Shown here: positions 1-12,625 of the stretch, piece by piece | Layout of the letters: every line of letters starts with the position of its first letter | Numbering within the stretch: position 1 is the first letter of the stretch | NCBI GenBank assembly: GCA_037951105.1 | Contig: JBAMJV010003770.1 | Coordinates: forward strand, 1-64,000 | Source: Echinarachnius parma | Taxonomy: Eukaryota > Echinodermata > Echinoidea > Clypeasteroida > Echinarachniidae | Direction of reading: 5' to 3' | Length of the DNA: 64,000 nucleotides | Translations under genes and position numbers: made by a program | Notes under the pieces: generated by a model | The model's input: the letters and a program-made list of their open reading frames with translations, nothing else | Databases searched by the model: none | What the model was told of the DNA's origin: nothing

Positions 1-1796
1 CTTGGGATATATACCATTACCATATCGAGCTCGCCCACGTAATGCAAACGCTGATCAAACGGGCGAGTCTAACTCCGTTCACACTAAAGCCGACATCCTT
101 GAGCCGACATAAGTAAGATCCATCCACAGAACTGCATACTATTGGATACGGTTATGATTTTGTTCTCAAACTCAAAGTTGGGGTTAAGTCGGCATAGGGG
201 TGACCCGAGATTGTCGAGATGGGTTTCAGGAATATGGCCATTACGTTTTGTTTTTAATTCGATGTACAAACATGCATCTCGTTTCGCTGATGCGGTAATC
301 GGGAATACTCACTTCATTATAGGCCTTCTATATTTAGTTAGGTAATATGTCCCCTACTCCTTCCGAAGAGAATTATCAATTACCTATCTAGAAAATGGTC
401 AATGCTTCCGCTTACGTTGGTACTTGCTCCATTAAATGCGAACTAATAAGAAACCTATTTCAGGCTCTTGATGTTTGTTTTACAAACTGCGTTCTTCCGT
501 TACATCTTAATTACCGTTGACTTTCTTTTGGAAAATAATATGAGGTAAACATCATGGTGGAACTTGGATAAATCTGTGAGTGGTATCTGCGATCGTGATG
601 TGATTATCAATCATAATCGCCCCCGCCCCCCCCCCCCCCCCCCCCCCCCCAACACACACGCACAAACATTGCTGGTATTTATTATTTATAGCTTCAGTAT
701 ACAGTACTTGATTGGGGCTTTAAATATGCCACCCTATTCATTCCAGACGTTTGGTTCGCACTTTTTTGGTTATAATTGAGACCTTACACACGGGATTGTT
801 TTCAAGAAATTCGAGACAAGCGATTCACATTTCGCATGCGACAATTGGAATAAAAGACATTTGAGAGAGAACGAAAGAAAACGGACAGTTGATGTCACTG
901 AATTAATTAGAGCAAATGATTTTAAACGGTTGTTTTTGTCGTAGAAGTTGAGCTTGCATCCCCGCAATACGTTGCAAGTTGTAAGGGACATTGCAATCTA
1001 TCACGATGCGATTACAACCTATAAAAAAAACTCATGAAAATGTTCTCTCCCCAAATATGAACAATAAAAACACGGCGATGGAAATTGTATGTTACGTCCT
1101 TCTTGGTACTTAGTAGTATAGTATACGGAGCTCATACGCGGGGACGCATTTTCCCGCCCACGCACAAATGGCGCCATTAACATTGTATTGTACCGCTGAA
1201 AAAATACTACTGTGTTCACGGCGATTGCAATTGCGTGGTTGGTGTGTGGGCCGTTCTCATCCATTATTTTGCTATCAGTTTCATCGATTTTTTTGTCCTG
1301 AAAGTATAAGTAGAATACAATGAATAAGCCTGTTATAGTAAAGAAGATCGTGTTGTTTTTTTATTACTCCAAAGTAGGTCTACTACCTATGAAAAATTAT
1401 TAATAAAGTTGATCGTAAGGAATAAAGAAAACGCGCGTGCCTACTTCGAATTTGATGAGCTGTATTACATATCTTCTTTTCTTCTCTTTGGGGTGCTTTA
1501 ATTTTCTCTCAATAATATCACTTTCCCCTTTTGCCTGCCTCTGGCCTTCCGCGCGTTTCGGCACGTATCGGAACTCGTGCATATTTATGAGGCACGAGTC
1601 TGACAACTAGCTAATTTGAAAGTCAGCCTCTTTTTTTGTTAGGTCTTGCAGCAATGCGAGTTTTCTTTTTTTTTCTGCTGTCCCTCCACAGCGCGAGTTA
1701 CATACATGGAATTGAATTGATTCGAATTGAAAGCGAGTCGGTGCCGTAGCGTGGTCGAAGTGATTGGGGGCACACTTTATGTATTTTATAAAGGGT

Positions 1797-1840
<44 letters not shown>

Positions 1841-2575
1841 CTAATGACTTGCCCCCTCCCCCGTAGCTAAAACCCCTGATGTGAGTCATACGTGGAATTG
1901 TCTGTCGGATAACAGCAGTCGCTTGATGATTTTTTAGGAAGGAAAAGTTTTGGCACGAGATGAAGGGAGATAACTTCAAAGTGTAAAATGACTCTTTTTG
2001 AAGGTCACAAATCAACAATAAAATCAAAGAGATATGATCAAACATCAAGTACTTACATCGGATATTCCGGGAGATTAGTGATAATTGATCTACCATATTA
2101 TTCTCTTTATCTTTTATGATTCTATTATATTTACCCTGGATGCATGTACTGCAGAAGTGAGATTTATCTACCTACCTTTACAGTTACAACTCTCTCTGAA
2201 AGTGATGAGTAAAAGAACATTGATGCATCTCAAACTAGTTCCCCATTAAAAAAAAAGAGTAAAATTAGCACAAATAATTTTCTTGTGGCGCACAAAATGT
2301 CCACATCATGGGGTCATAGGTCACCTGTTTTGTTTTTGTTGTTACTACAGTAACATTGATGATTTAGAGGTTTTCAATAAAGATTAAGAATTCGAGTAGC
2401 TTTCCAATGAACACATTTCTAACACTTAATTTCAGATGGTTCTGTATTTCCTTTTGACTTTTTTTAATTGATTTTATTACCAAATGTTCCTCTTTTGTTT
2501 TATTTTTACTTTGAAATTATCATCGTTCAATTTTTTAACCAAACATTCCCCCGTTTTTGTCTGTTTATATGTTAG
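1..2575. other. Upstream region without a recognised gene
   Basis: I see no protein of a known family here; the short open frames are isolated and lack splice partners. The stretch holds two long homopolymers, 25 C at 626-650 and 34 G at 1807-1840. Part of it may be promoter or 5' UTR of the SLC6 gene, whose first visible exon begins at about 2576, but I cannot place a transcription start. Confidence 0.5.
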
Positions 2576-2594
2576 ACAGAAGCCTCTGGATGAG

Positions 2595-5500
2595 ATGATG
2601 CCGATGGATCCTCGGCCCTCGACACTGGCCCCCATCCCCGAAGGATCATCACCAGTACTTGCACCTCAACACCAGCGAGCCGCCGCCAAGCCAATCGGAT
2701 CACCCCTCTCACGCATCACCGATGAGGACCACCAGCGCGAGGGGCAAGTGAGGGCAGCAAGGTGGGACTTCCTTTCTGTCTGCAGTCAGCTACGCGGTGG
2801 CATCGGCAACGTGTGGCGATTCCCCCTTCCTCTGCTACCAGAATGGTGGAGGTACGCTTTGTTGACTGCATCAGGGGCAAAAAATGCATATTTTTCAGGG
2901 GCTAGCTTTCAAGCTCGCCTAGCTGCATGAAAATAGCACTCTGAAATTTAAGGCATTTGGGGGGTGGTATCACTGATTATCAGTGGTATCACTGATAATG
3001 GTGGTATCACTGATAATGGAAATAATCAATGTTTTTTATAATAAACCACTATCAACTGTTTTGACGGAGCATTGGAGTCAAAACAGTTGATAGCAGTTTC
3101 AAAAAACATTGTGATACCAAAGAGGAAATATACGACTAAAAGTGACAGCACTAATAATCAATGTTTTTGAAACCACTATCAACTGTTTTGACTGAGCATT
3201 GGAGTCAAAACAGTTGATAGTGGTTTCAAAAACATTGTGATACCAAAGAGGAAATATACGACTAAAAGTGACAGGAATTCTGCACTTAGCAGTTACAGCA
3301 AGATAAAATTCCAGCCTTTCCTTCCCCTTTACGTCCAAGCTTACTTGATATCAAAATTCCATGCAAAACCACTGCATTGCAGAAAGAATATTATTCTTGG
3401 CAATGATTGTAAAGAGATATTTTGTTACACACACACACACACACACACACAAAAAAACCTTCATAAGTTGTTAATTAGCCAACTAGATAGTAAGGTCTTC
3501 GTTGCCTGTTTAAGCGTATCGAGCAGCTTTGTATCCCCAGGTATTGTGGTGGGAGTGAACAATAAGTGGTTACAATCGTGGGACATAAAGAGATGGCAAG
3601 ATAAGAGAGTTCACAGGTTGCAATCAATAATTACAGCTTATTTGAGGCGGGAAAGAAAAAAATCAATTGACATGTTTTGTACATATTGTACTATTATACA
3701 TGTAACATGTACGTAAGAGCACACGTATGTGTTTATTTAACAGTGTTTAGTGCCAACTTTAGGTCTGTTTGCTTTAATGCACATGGATATATCATTGGGA
3801 CATTTCTTTGTCTTTTATGAAGAAGTTATTTTGAAATTTCAGCAATAGAATGCCAAAACAAACCAGGAATTATATTACTAACAACTTCAATGATATATAT
3901 TTTAATATTTAAATGCTTATGCAGATGGATAGTAATAAGTTGCTATTTTGTCTATGCTCATGAAGTATTATCATTTCATCAGTATGTATTGATAATGAAA
4001 AATTAGGGGGAAAAAATACACAGGCGTAAATGCCTCCAAAAGCCACTATTGATCATAAAGGGGACCCCATAAATCTGCATAGAGTTCAATGCAAAACACA
4101 TTTTAAGTGTGCCATTTTCATGCAGGTAGAAATGTAGCCTCCAAATTATAAATTTGATTTTTTTTTTTTTCCCTGGAACAATAAAGAGTATGCCTCACAC
4201 AGTGACAAGTCTCAATCAGACATACAGTAGAGTACCATCATTGATTTCATGTCTACTAAACAGTCTAGCCTCCTGGCATAAAACTGAACAATATGGTTTG
4301 ATTTAATTTGATATCAACAGATAAAGCACCAAAAGCCTGGTAGATCGTTATCCTTGCATAAAATAGAACAATATGGTTTTATTTTACAATCAAATTTGAA
4401 ATTTGATATCAACAGATAAAGCACCAAAAGCCTGGTAGATTGTTAATGAACACTATTAATTATTAAATCATTGCCTCCAGGATTCTGGTGTGTAATGTAT
4501 TTGCGTCATGGGAATATTCATATCTGGGAGGAAACGGCTTTATATGTTCAGAACTTCCATTATTAAACACTTTAAATTCTAAATGATGTAAATTGGTTTT
4601 CTCCCCCCTCTTTGCTAATTATCCTAATAATAGCAGTTGAAAGTCCAGTCAACTTAGGTATAATTAAACCTGAAAGAAAAGCGATTATTGTTGTGTGCTC
4701 TGAAAGTTATTTCACATGGTTTACAGGGCTAATTACTAGTAAATGCATATAATTAGAAATAAATTCTTCTAAAAAGGGGGGATATGTTTTAATAACCTTT
4801 GTGCTTTAGCATGTGAGTGATTGCCGCTTGTATTAAATATGTTAGTTTAATTAAAGATATTTAGATTTAATTTTGATCAATATTCATTAGATAGTCCTGA
4901 GCAGATTTGAACATATCACTAGTCTTTGCATTCTGGTAGATATCTTAAATAATGTGAGTTTCTTTCTTTAGGAACATTTCTGATCCTGTTCCACATGGAG
5001 TTGAGCAATTTACCAGTCTTGGCATCATAAAAAAGTTCTTGTAAATATCCAAAATAATGTATCAAGTTACTTTACTTTGTTTCTCTTCTTTTAGGAGCGT
5101 TCCTGATCCCGTACCTCATCATGCTGGTGATCGCTGGCCTTCCTCTCTTCTTCATGGAGTTGAGCTTCGGTCAGTTCACCAGTCGCGGCTGTCTGGGCAT
5201 CTGGAAGATCTGCCCCGTCTTCAAAGGTGAGCAAGATTCACAGAAGAAATATTTTTCACATGTATGTTATTTTAAATAATGGTAATTTTTGTATTAGTTT
5301 GAAAGGTTACAGACAGATTCATATTGATACTATTAGTAGTATAAGGCGTTGATATGTTGGATGAACTGGTATCTATTAGAACATTCTCACAATCTTTTGA
5401 TCTGTTTATCCCTCCAAGAATTGGCTAAGGCATGTTGGTGATCTGCTTCACGTCTTTCCTCTTTAGTCATATTATTAAAGACATTTAGATGTTGATCTAC

Positions 5501-8500
5501 CTCACATCTTTACTCATACTATTAAAGACAATCTTTTCATCTGTTTCTATTTTCCTCCAGGAATTGGCTACGGCATGTTGGTGATCTGCTTCCTGGTCTC
5601 CATCTACTACCAGGTCATCCTTGCCTACACCATCTTCTATCTGTTCTCCTCGCTGACGTCCGTGCTCCCCTGGGCGAGCTGCGGACACGGCTGGAACACA
5701 GACAACTGCACCATCGACCGGAACGCCAACACAACGTTCAACCTTACTAGTCTGCTGCTGGACCCCAAGCCACCCAGCGAAGAATACTTCTAGTGAGTTT
5801 TGATAATTATGTTCTTCTGTTTTGTTGCGCTGCCAAGTTTGTAGGAGATCATTAAATCTGTTATCTTACAAAACGCCAAGCCACCTAGTGAAGAATACTA
5901 ATGGTGAATTCTGTCTGTTCTTCTTCTCCTTCTGCTTAATCTGCCTTCTTCCATCCCAGAGATTCTTGCATATATTTTGTGCACCAAGTTTGTAAGAAGA
6001 GATCATTAAGTCTTACAAAATAGAATGTGAGATTTGACTAAGGCTCAAGCTTGTTTTCGGCCCTAACTCCACATCCACAGCCAATCTCCTTAATAGCCTA
6101 CCCCTACACGTGTTTGACTCATAGCTTGCCAGGGATATAGCAGCTCTATGAAATCCTGTATATTGACAGTGACACTCAAGGTGTTAATAATAACAGCTGA
6201 GATAACCATGGTTTCTCTCTGTATTTTGTTTTTCTGTAGCAACCACGTGTTGGACATTAGCAGCGGAGTTCACGAGCTGGGAGCGTTGAAGTGGAAGCTT
6301 GTCCTCTGCCTCCTGGCTGCATGGGTCATCACTTTCTTCTGCCTCATCAAGGGTATCAAGACATCCGGCAAGGTAAGGAGGAAGGGGAGGAGGAGGATGA
6401 TGTTGATGTACATGTCAATAAACTGATGAAGGGGAATCTTGTTAAGTACTCTTTCAAGCTAGTGATACCTTCCACACCTATAATATGTAAAAATAAAGAT
6501 AATTATAATACAAGTGCAGAAAATACTTCATTAGAAAACAAGAATGCAAGCTTGCTAAAAAAAAAACAAGCAAAGAAAGGAATTTACATTGCCTTAGGTG
6601 AAAATATGTTCATTACCTTGTACAACTGGAGAGAGACAAGAGAAAACAAAAGAAAGAATGTTGGCTTGTAAGAAACAAGCAAGAATGTTTATTCGCCCTA
6701 GTAAAAAACCAGAACAAGAATGTTGGCTTGTAATAAACAAGCAAGAATGTTTATTCGCCCTAGTAAAAAACCAGAACAAGAATGTTGGCTTGTAAGCAAC
6801 CACTGAATAATGTGAAATTAGTAAGAAACCTGGTAGTCATACCTACATGTATGTAACTGAACCCATTGCCCAAGTAAATATGAACTTAACATGATGGACA
6901 CTGTATTCTCTATGGGGATTGCAATATCTAGCAAGTAATGGGTAGAACATTTTCCAACCTGATGTTGATAAAATGACCTTTAGAGTAATGTTATCCATTT
7001 CCTTAATATTCTTATTTTTCACTCCGCAGGTTGTGTACTTGACCAGCACCTTCCCCTACTTCGTCCTCTTCTGCCTCCTTATCCGAGGCGCAACACTAAA
7101 TGGCGCTATTGATGGAGTCATCTTCTACATGAAGCCCGACCTCTCAAAGCTAACATCGCCACAGGTAAAAATACAATCTTTAATACCTGCCAATAAAGGT
7201 GTTTTTATGACAAGTAAATTTAATTCATTAATTACATTTCTTTTCTTTTGTGCACTTTTGTTGTATCTAACAGATTAGAAGTAATTTAATGAGATTTCAG
7301 GGTTGAGTTTATATTAAAAAAAATGTTGTTGAGATAAACTTTGTCTTACTGGTGTTTACATTTGTGTGTATCTTCATCTATTTCATTTTATGTAAGTAAG
7401 TAAAAGTAAATTCATTTCAAAGTCAATTTTCATTTGTAACTAGTATGAAAGTCAAATGTATTTATTTGGTTTCGTGATATATACTGCTTGTCTGGACCTG
7501 TACAGTGAACCTTTATTATCAATATTTCTTTCTTTCTCTACTATAGGTTTGGCAAGATGCAGCTACCCAGATCTTCTTCTCCCTCGGAGTCGCCTTTGGT
7601 TCTCTGCACACACTGTCCAGCTACAACAAGTTCAAGAACAACTGCTACAGGTACAGTTAACCAATTGCCTACACTTACAGGGAAATGTGCATGTGGGGCT
7701 GGGCATACCCATTTTCTTTCAATGTCATTTCAAAGATGTTCCTTTTATGTACGCCATTTGAATATATTGAACCAATTTTGTTGACTAAATGTGACAATCA
7801 TTTATACTCTAGTCTAAGTAATCCATGTATGAAAATGTAAGATTACCCGTTATTTACTTCTTCTTTTATTTCTCCGTTTAGGGATGCTCTGATTGTATCG
7901 GTCATCAACTGTTTGACGAGTGTTCTGGCCGGTTTTGTTATCTTCTCTGTACTTGGATTTATGGCATACGAGGCTGGAGTCAGCGTTGCAGACGTCGCTA
8001 CGTCAGGTAAGCGCAATACTTTCACATTTTTTTTGCCAAAAAAAATACATTGTAGGATTTCAACTTGATAATGTGAAGATAGATAACCAACAAATTCCAT
8101 AACGTTATTAGGGATAATGATGACAGTTGTAATGATTGTCTAGGTGACAACGAATATGATGAGGATGATAATAACAAAGTTAATGATGATTATTAATGTT
8201 AATGATGATGATAATGTTAATGATAACGATGCTGTTGAATATTATGATGATGATGATAAATGCAGTTAATTGTAATGATATAGATGATGATGATAATGTA
8301 ATATCATACAAGTAATACATTAATCATTAATTATTAATGATTACTATATTGATAACTAATTTATTCATAGATAATAACTTCTCTCCGTCTTCCCCCAACA
8401 GGACCTGGTCTAGCTTTTGTAGCCTACCCTGAAGCCATCGCCAAGATGCCCCTCTCCCCTCTCTGGTCTATCCTCTTCTTCATCATGCTGTTCATGCTTG

Positions 8501-11484
8501 GTCTTGGAAGCCAGGTCAGTTTCAAACCATTTTAATAATTAATACAAACTAATAACCGATATTTGATAAAGTGCTATGCACATCAGTTCTATAGTATTTT
8601 TCCATTCAGCCATTTTCATCATATCGAGCTCTTTGAAAACTAATGATAAGAAAGTGCAGAGAAATCATATTACAGACCTTTTTCATCAAATTTTTTGAGG
8701 AAATGTACTCTTCAAAAAGCACAAATCTTAATGAATTCTTATTGATGATGATGATGATGATGATAAAAATAATAATTTGGTTTTTGTTCTTGTTGATTGA
8801 TATTAATCTTCAGAAAGCTTTGCAATACTAAGTTTGATGAACTTTTTCTTTCTTTCTTAATTCAGTTCTGCCAGTTTGAGACGGTGATCACCGGTCTTGC
8901 CGACGAGCTGGAGAAATACAGCCCCAAGTTTAGAACGTATAAGTGGATGATCACCGCCACGATGTCCATCATCTGTTTCCTTCTGGGTCTGCCGCTGGTT
9001 TGTGAGGTGGGTGCAATAAGCATTCTTATTTAGTTTATCCACTCACTTTGTCATATTTATCTAAAATCACCTGGAACTTTCACACTTCTCTTGTACCCTG
9101 TTGTTTGTTTGGCTTATGGTAACGGAAGAATAATTATTTTTGTACTTGAGAAACTGATGGCAAATGTCACGATGCTGTAGTTGTGAGATATGATAGCTTT
9201 TGATGTAGTTAGACGCATAGATCTGTTGTAAATGACACCATATTATTATAAATACAGTTTGGTTGATGATGGAATGTTACTCATGTCATTTGTAACGATA
9301 CACATTGATTGATTGATGCAGTCAGCGTAACATAAAGATAACAATGCGATTTATGAATGTATTTTTATTTGTTTTCCTTTTTTTTCTTCAGGGTGGAATG
9401 TTCCTCGTTACACTGATGAATGACTTCTCTGGTGGACTTTCTTTGCTCTTTATCGGCATGTTGGAATCTTTCGTTATCTCCTGGATTTATGGTGAGTAAA
9501 ATCAGTACTTTTTGGAACAATATTCAACATTTTTTTCTGACTTGTTTAAAATGTGTAAATTGAACAATGGATCTTCATGATCTCCTGTTTAAGTACTTCA
9601 AGAAGAAAAAAATCCAACATATGTTCATGGCTTGTTTAGATTTGAAGATTGAACATTTTATCTTATTAACATGGTAAATACAGCAAAACATCATGTTCAG
9701 AGCAGTTGTAAAACATCTTTATATCATTAAAAACTTTAGCACCGTACAAGCACTGTGGATCATCATCACTCTTAAATCATTCATCATCTTTATTTGTTTT
9801 ACTGTACATATATGACAAGACGTTTGCTAAATATGTCTGTTTTTATTTCTGCTTTCTTGCTTACAGGTGTTGATAGATATCTTGATAACATCGTTGTTAT
9901 GATTGGCTTCCGCCCCTCAATTTACTGGAAGCTGATGTGGAAATACGTCTCTCCCGTTTTCCTTGTGGTGAGTTTCATAAATTTCTAGACCTGGGCCCCC
10001 ATTGCAGAAAGAGATACAATCGTTTGTAAGTTACAATTAATCGTAAGTCAAATCATGTGTTCTGAATACGCGAATCTGATTGGTTGAAACGCGCAAAGTT
10101 TCTGACTTACAATCAAATGGAACTTACAGTCGATTGTATCTCTTCCTGCAATAAGCAGGTAGAAGAGCAAACCAAAAAAAGGAAAAAACATTTTGGTGCT
10201 TCTGTTTCAGATTATACAAAATAAATTTGAAACAATTTCAGGGATTCGGTGGAGAAAAGTTATAATGCTATTCAAAATTTGACCAGACCATTTCTCACAC
10301 CATGGAGGTGGTAATGATATATCTAATGATTGTAGTTTGTTATGATAAAGGCAATGCTTACACATGTAGTAGTCATAATAATGTATACAAATTATATAAC
10401 AAATTTTCGAATATTTTAGTTGATAATAATACTAGTAGCCACACTGGCAATTCAAGAGACTCATTGCATATAATAATATTACCTTTATTATGTTCTAAAT
10501 AAAAAGACAAGAAAACAAGATGTAGAAAACATAGAAAACTCACGTCCGCTGCCAGAATCGAAATGAATAAACAATTTCAAAGTGATGATGTAGATTTTGT
10601 GATTCATCCAGGATGAGTTCATAGAAACAAAACTATATTTATACAACTTGTCGCAAATATTTTGAGAGCAGTCCAGTTGATGAATAGATTTAGTTTTATT
10701 CTAAACTTTTCAAAGTGACATGAATTGGAATACAACATTCATTCTGACATTCATTGCCTTCTCTCCCCCCATTCTCCTCAACGCAGGTTATCACTATCTT
10801 CTCCCTGGCGATGTACCAGCCCACCAGGTATGGAGACGACTACGTATTCCCCCCATGGGCCGAGGCTCTCGGCTGGCTCATGACTCTGTCCTCCCTCGTC
10901 CCCATCGTCGCCTACGCCATCTACTTCATCCTCAAGCAGGACGGAACTCTAAAGGAGGTAAGCCTGGCACTTTCTACTACTGGAAAGAAAACAAAAACAG
11001 TCACACCTGTCTCAGAGCTGCCAAGTCTCCCTGATTTCACAGGAGACTCCCTGAAAAAAAGACCAATTAGATTACTGCATCGGATTTCATCCCATCAGCC
11101 AATCTCCCTGATTATTGAAAGATTATTGTCATTGGGTTGTATTGCATTTGATAGATATCTCCCTGATTTCTGATGAAATTTCCCTAAATCTTCCTGATTG
11201 TTGAATTGCAATGTTGGTAGCTCTGCTGTCTAATGATATTAATATTTTTATATACGTAGCGCTTTATCACTGAAGTCTCAAAGCGCATTTGAGCATTATT
11301 ACCTTACAGATTTTTCCTACGCCTTTCCTAATTTTCTTCTCCTTTATTTTTGCTGCAGAAACTGCGCAAGTCCATACAGCCTGAAGCCGACTTTGGCCCC
11401 GTGCTGAACCACCACCGAAAGGAGGCTGGGTTTATGACTCTCCCATCCCCTGAGAAAGACACGACACGCTCTTCCTTCGTTTGA
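2595..11484 (+). CDS. SLC6-family Na+/Cl- dependent transporter, glycine-transporter-like (13 exons)
   Basis: Plasma-membrane symporter of the neurotransmitter:sodium symporter family. Exons: about 2576-2851, 5095-5226, 5561-5792, 6240-6372, 7030-7164, 7547-7650, 7882-8006, 8402-8514, 8866-9006, 9392-9491, 9867-9967, 10787-10957, 11359-11484, all with GT/AG borders and matching phases. Exon 1 carries the TM1 signature (GIGNVWRFP). Exon 3 encodes TM3 and the large second extracellular loop, with two Cys and sequons NCT, NTT and NLT. Exon 6 has the TM6 motif SSYNKF. Exons 7-9 contain [12 protein letters not shown] and GLGSQFCQFET, closest in my memory to GlyT1 (SLC6A9). From the ATG at 2595 the protein is about 622 residues with a cytosolic tail of about 56 before TM1, normal for the family. 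An upstream coding exon cannot be excluded. The coding sum is one base over a multiple of three because exon 1 has three one-base indels (see findings). Substrate is inferred, not shown. Confidence 0.93.
3029..3283. repeat. Tandem pair of foldback hairpins in SLC6 intron 1
   Basis: Two adjacent copies of a unit of about 125 bp. In the second copy, 3159-3192 and 3204-3237 are perfect 34-base inverted repeats around an 11-nt loop. The first copy (about 3038-3115) has the same loop but an imperfect outer stem. Both units end in a shared tail (ACATTGTGATACCAAAGAGG...). It looks like a duplicated miniature foldback element. Confidence 0.8.
3429..3450. repeat. (AC)n microsatellite
   Basis: Simple dinucleotide run inside SLC6 intron 1. 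Confidence 0.9.
4276..4445. repeat. Local tandem duplication in intron 1
   Basis: Two copies of a block containing AACAATATGGTTT and, further on, GATATCAACAGATAAAGCAC plus CAAAAGCCTGGTAGAT. The second copy has a short internal insertion. It is non-coding. Confidence 0.75.
4972..5028 (+). pseudogene. Decayed partial copy of SLC6 exon 2
   Basis: A polypyrimidine/TTTAG acceptor is followed by sequence aligning to the start of exon 2 (AACATTTCTGATCCTGT against AGCGTTCCTGATCCCGT). It then skips to the part reading CATGGAGTTGAGC...CAGT, then TGGCATC. The middle of the exon is missing and no donor is left. The flanking intron (AATAATGTGAGTTTCTTTC) resembles that before the true exon 2, so exon and flank were duplicated together. 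Confidence 0.7.
5400..5460 (+). pseudogene. Decayed copy of the start of SLC6 exon 3
   Basis: CCTCCAAGAATTGGCTAAGG, then CATGTTGGTGATCTGCTTC, matches the acceptor and first codons of exon 3 at 5555-5592. The acceptor AG|G has become AAGA and a TAA stop replaces a Tyr codon. It lies about 150 bp upstream of the functional exon. Confidence 0.75.
5871..6025 (+). pseudogene. Decayed copy of the end of SLC6 exon 3 and its donor flank
   Basis: GCCAAGCCACCTAGTGAAGA matches the last codons of exon 3 (5765-5790). The intronic piece containing CCAAGTTTGTAGGAGATCATT is repeated further on as CCAAGTTTGTAAGAAGAGATC. The donor is changed from TAGTGAGT to TGGTGAAT, so it should not be used. Confidence 0.7.
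6655..6795. repeat. 62-bp tandem repeat in intron 4
   Basis: About 2.2 copies of a 62-bp unit beginning AATGTTGGCTTGTAA and containing TTTATTCGCCCTAGTAAAA. It opens frames on both strands by chance. Confidence 0.85.
8110..8340. repeat. GAT/AAT-rich simple sequence in intron 7
   Basis: Imperfect GATGATGATAAT runs. A cleaner (GAT)n tract is at 8742-8763 in intron 8. Confidence 0.8.
9993..10157. mobile_element. Short palindromic MITE-like element, copy 1 (intron 11)
   Basis: Ends are inverted repeats: TTGCAGAAAGAGATACAATC on the left and GATTGTATCTCTTCCTGCAA on the right, enclosing shorter inverted pieces (GTAAGT/ACTTAC). A second copy lies at 14481-14630. No coding capacity. Confidence 0.8.
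11235..11305 (-). repeat. Possible SINE/LINE 3' tail
   Basis: Read on the minus strand this contains GCGCTTTGAGAC...GATAAAGCGCTACGTATATAAA then ATT-rich sequence, resembling the AAGCGCTTAGAG/GGCGCTATATAAAT tail at 48575-48660. Short and diverged. Confidence 0.35.
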
Positions 11485-12625
11485 TCTGCATTCCTGATCG
11501 TTACCATAGAAACGCTTGAAGAAAAAAGTGCCCCCTTACAAAGCGTCAGGACAATTTTAGATGGAGACAGTGTTCGAATGTTTTTTGCTCAGTTTGTGTA
11601 TATTTTATTCTAAACGCAAAACGATGGGATTGCATAGTGATGACTCGCCAGACCGTCGGTGGTGGATCTAGACGGGCGGTTTACAAACGGACGTTATGGA
11701 CCAGCTTCCGCGGAAGGAAGCTTTGCGCGCAGCCTTCGGAATCTTTGAAGGCTTGGAGACTGTTTGTTGGTTGGGAACAACACCAACAACATCCTCGGGA
11801 AGATCGTTAAGCCGAGCAGATATTGCTCATTTGTAACATGGCACCATGGCAGAATGCGGTTTGTGGATGATCGTCTCGACTGATCCACAGCTACGCGACT
11901 CTCCCGATAATTAACTCTAGTCCTTCAATTTCGTGAAATGTGTATCTCTTGAAGAGAAACAAAAGTAATGAAATGACTGTATCGTCGCTCAAACATCCCC
12001 AAAGTTAAGAAAATATTTGTATCTATTTTTAAAATAAGTCTGAAACTCTGAAATGTTTTTGTTTTCCTAGTGTAAAATATCCCTCTCGAACTTGGGTGTC
12101 CAATGAAAGTTGTTTAGGTGAAACAACATGAAAAAATTCATGATGGAATTTAATTTCCAGCGCCCTATTTCTTTCTTTTTTGAGCCTCTTGCCTCAATGA
12201 TTTCTTTTATAAAATAATATCCAACAGTGATTGAACAAAATTAAACAGTTCATAATCATTTACTTAAATCAACTAGTATAGATTTTTTTGCAACGATTAT
12301 TGACAACCATTTTTGTTTACATTTTTTTGTTTACATTCTCCAATAAATGAACAGTGTATGTACATAAGAGATTTATATTTAAGTTACCATACGATGTACA
12401 GACCTGCCAAAATGTTGTTGGTATGTGTTAGTGTAGTACGTTCATATGATATTAGGCTGTGTAAACGTTTAATGGCTGAAATGTGTACAGGGTACTTCAC
12501 AGTGTTTTGTTATTGTTTATTTTTCTATTTATTCATATTGAAAAAACAATCCACTTACATTTAGCTGAAGCTTTCCATACATAGAATGGTAAGAGAAACG
12601 CAATAAAGCAATATTGACCTTGATC
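11485..12625 (+). other. Probable 3' UTR of the SLC6 gene
   Basis: Non-coding sequence after the TGA at 11482-11484. AATAAA signals occur at about 12342 and at 12602-12607; the second is a reasonable end of the main transcript. Longer 3' ends are possible because A/T-rich, gene-free DNA continues to 15.8 kb. Confidence 0.5.

Noticed and set aside
1698..2096. 132-codon minus-strand frame
   Set aside because: Contains a poly-Pro/poly-Lys stretch from the 34-G run; no other support.
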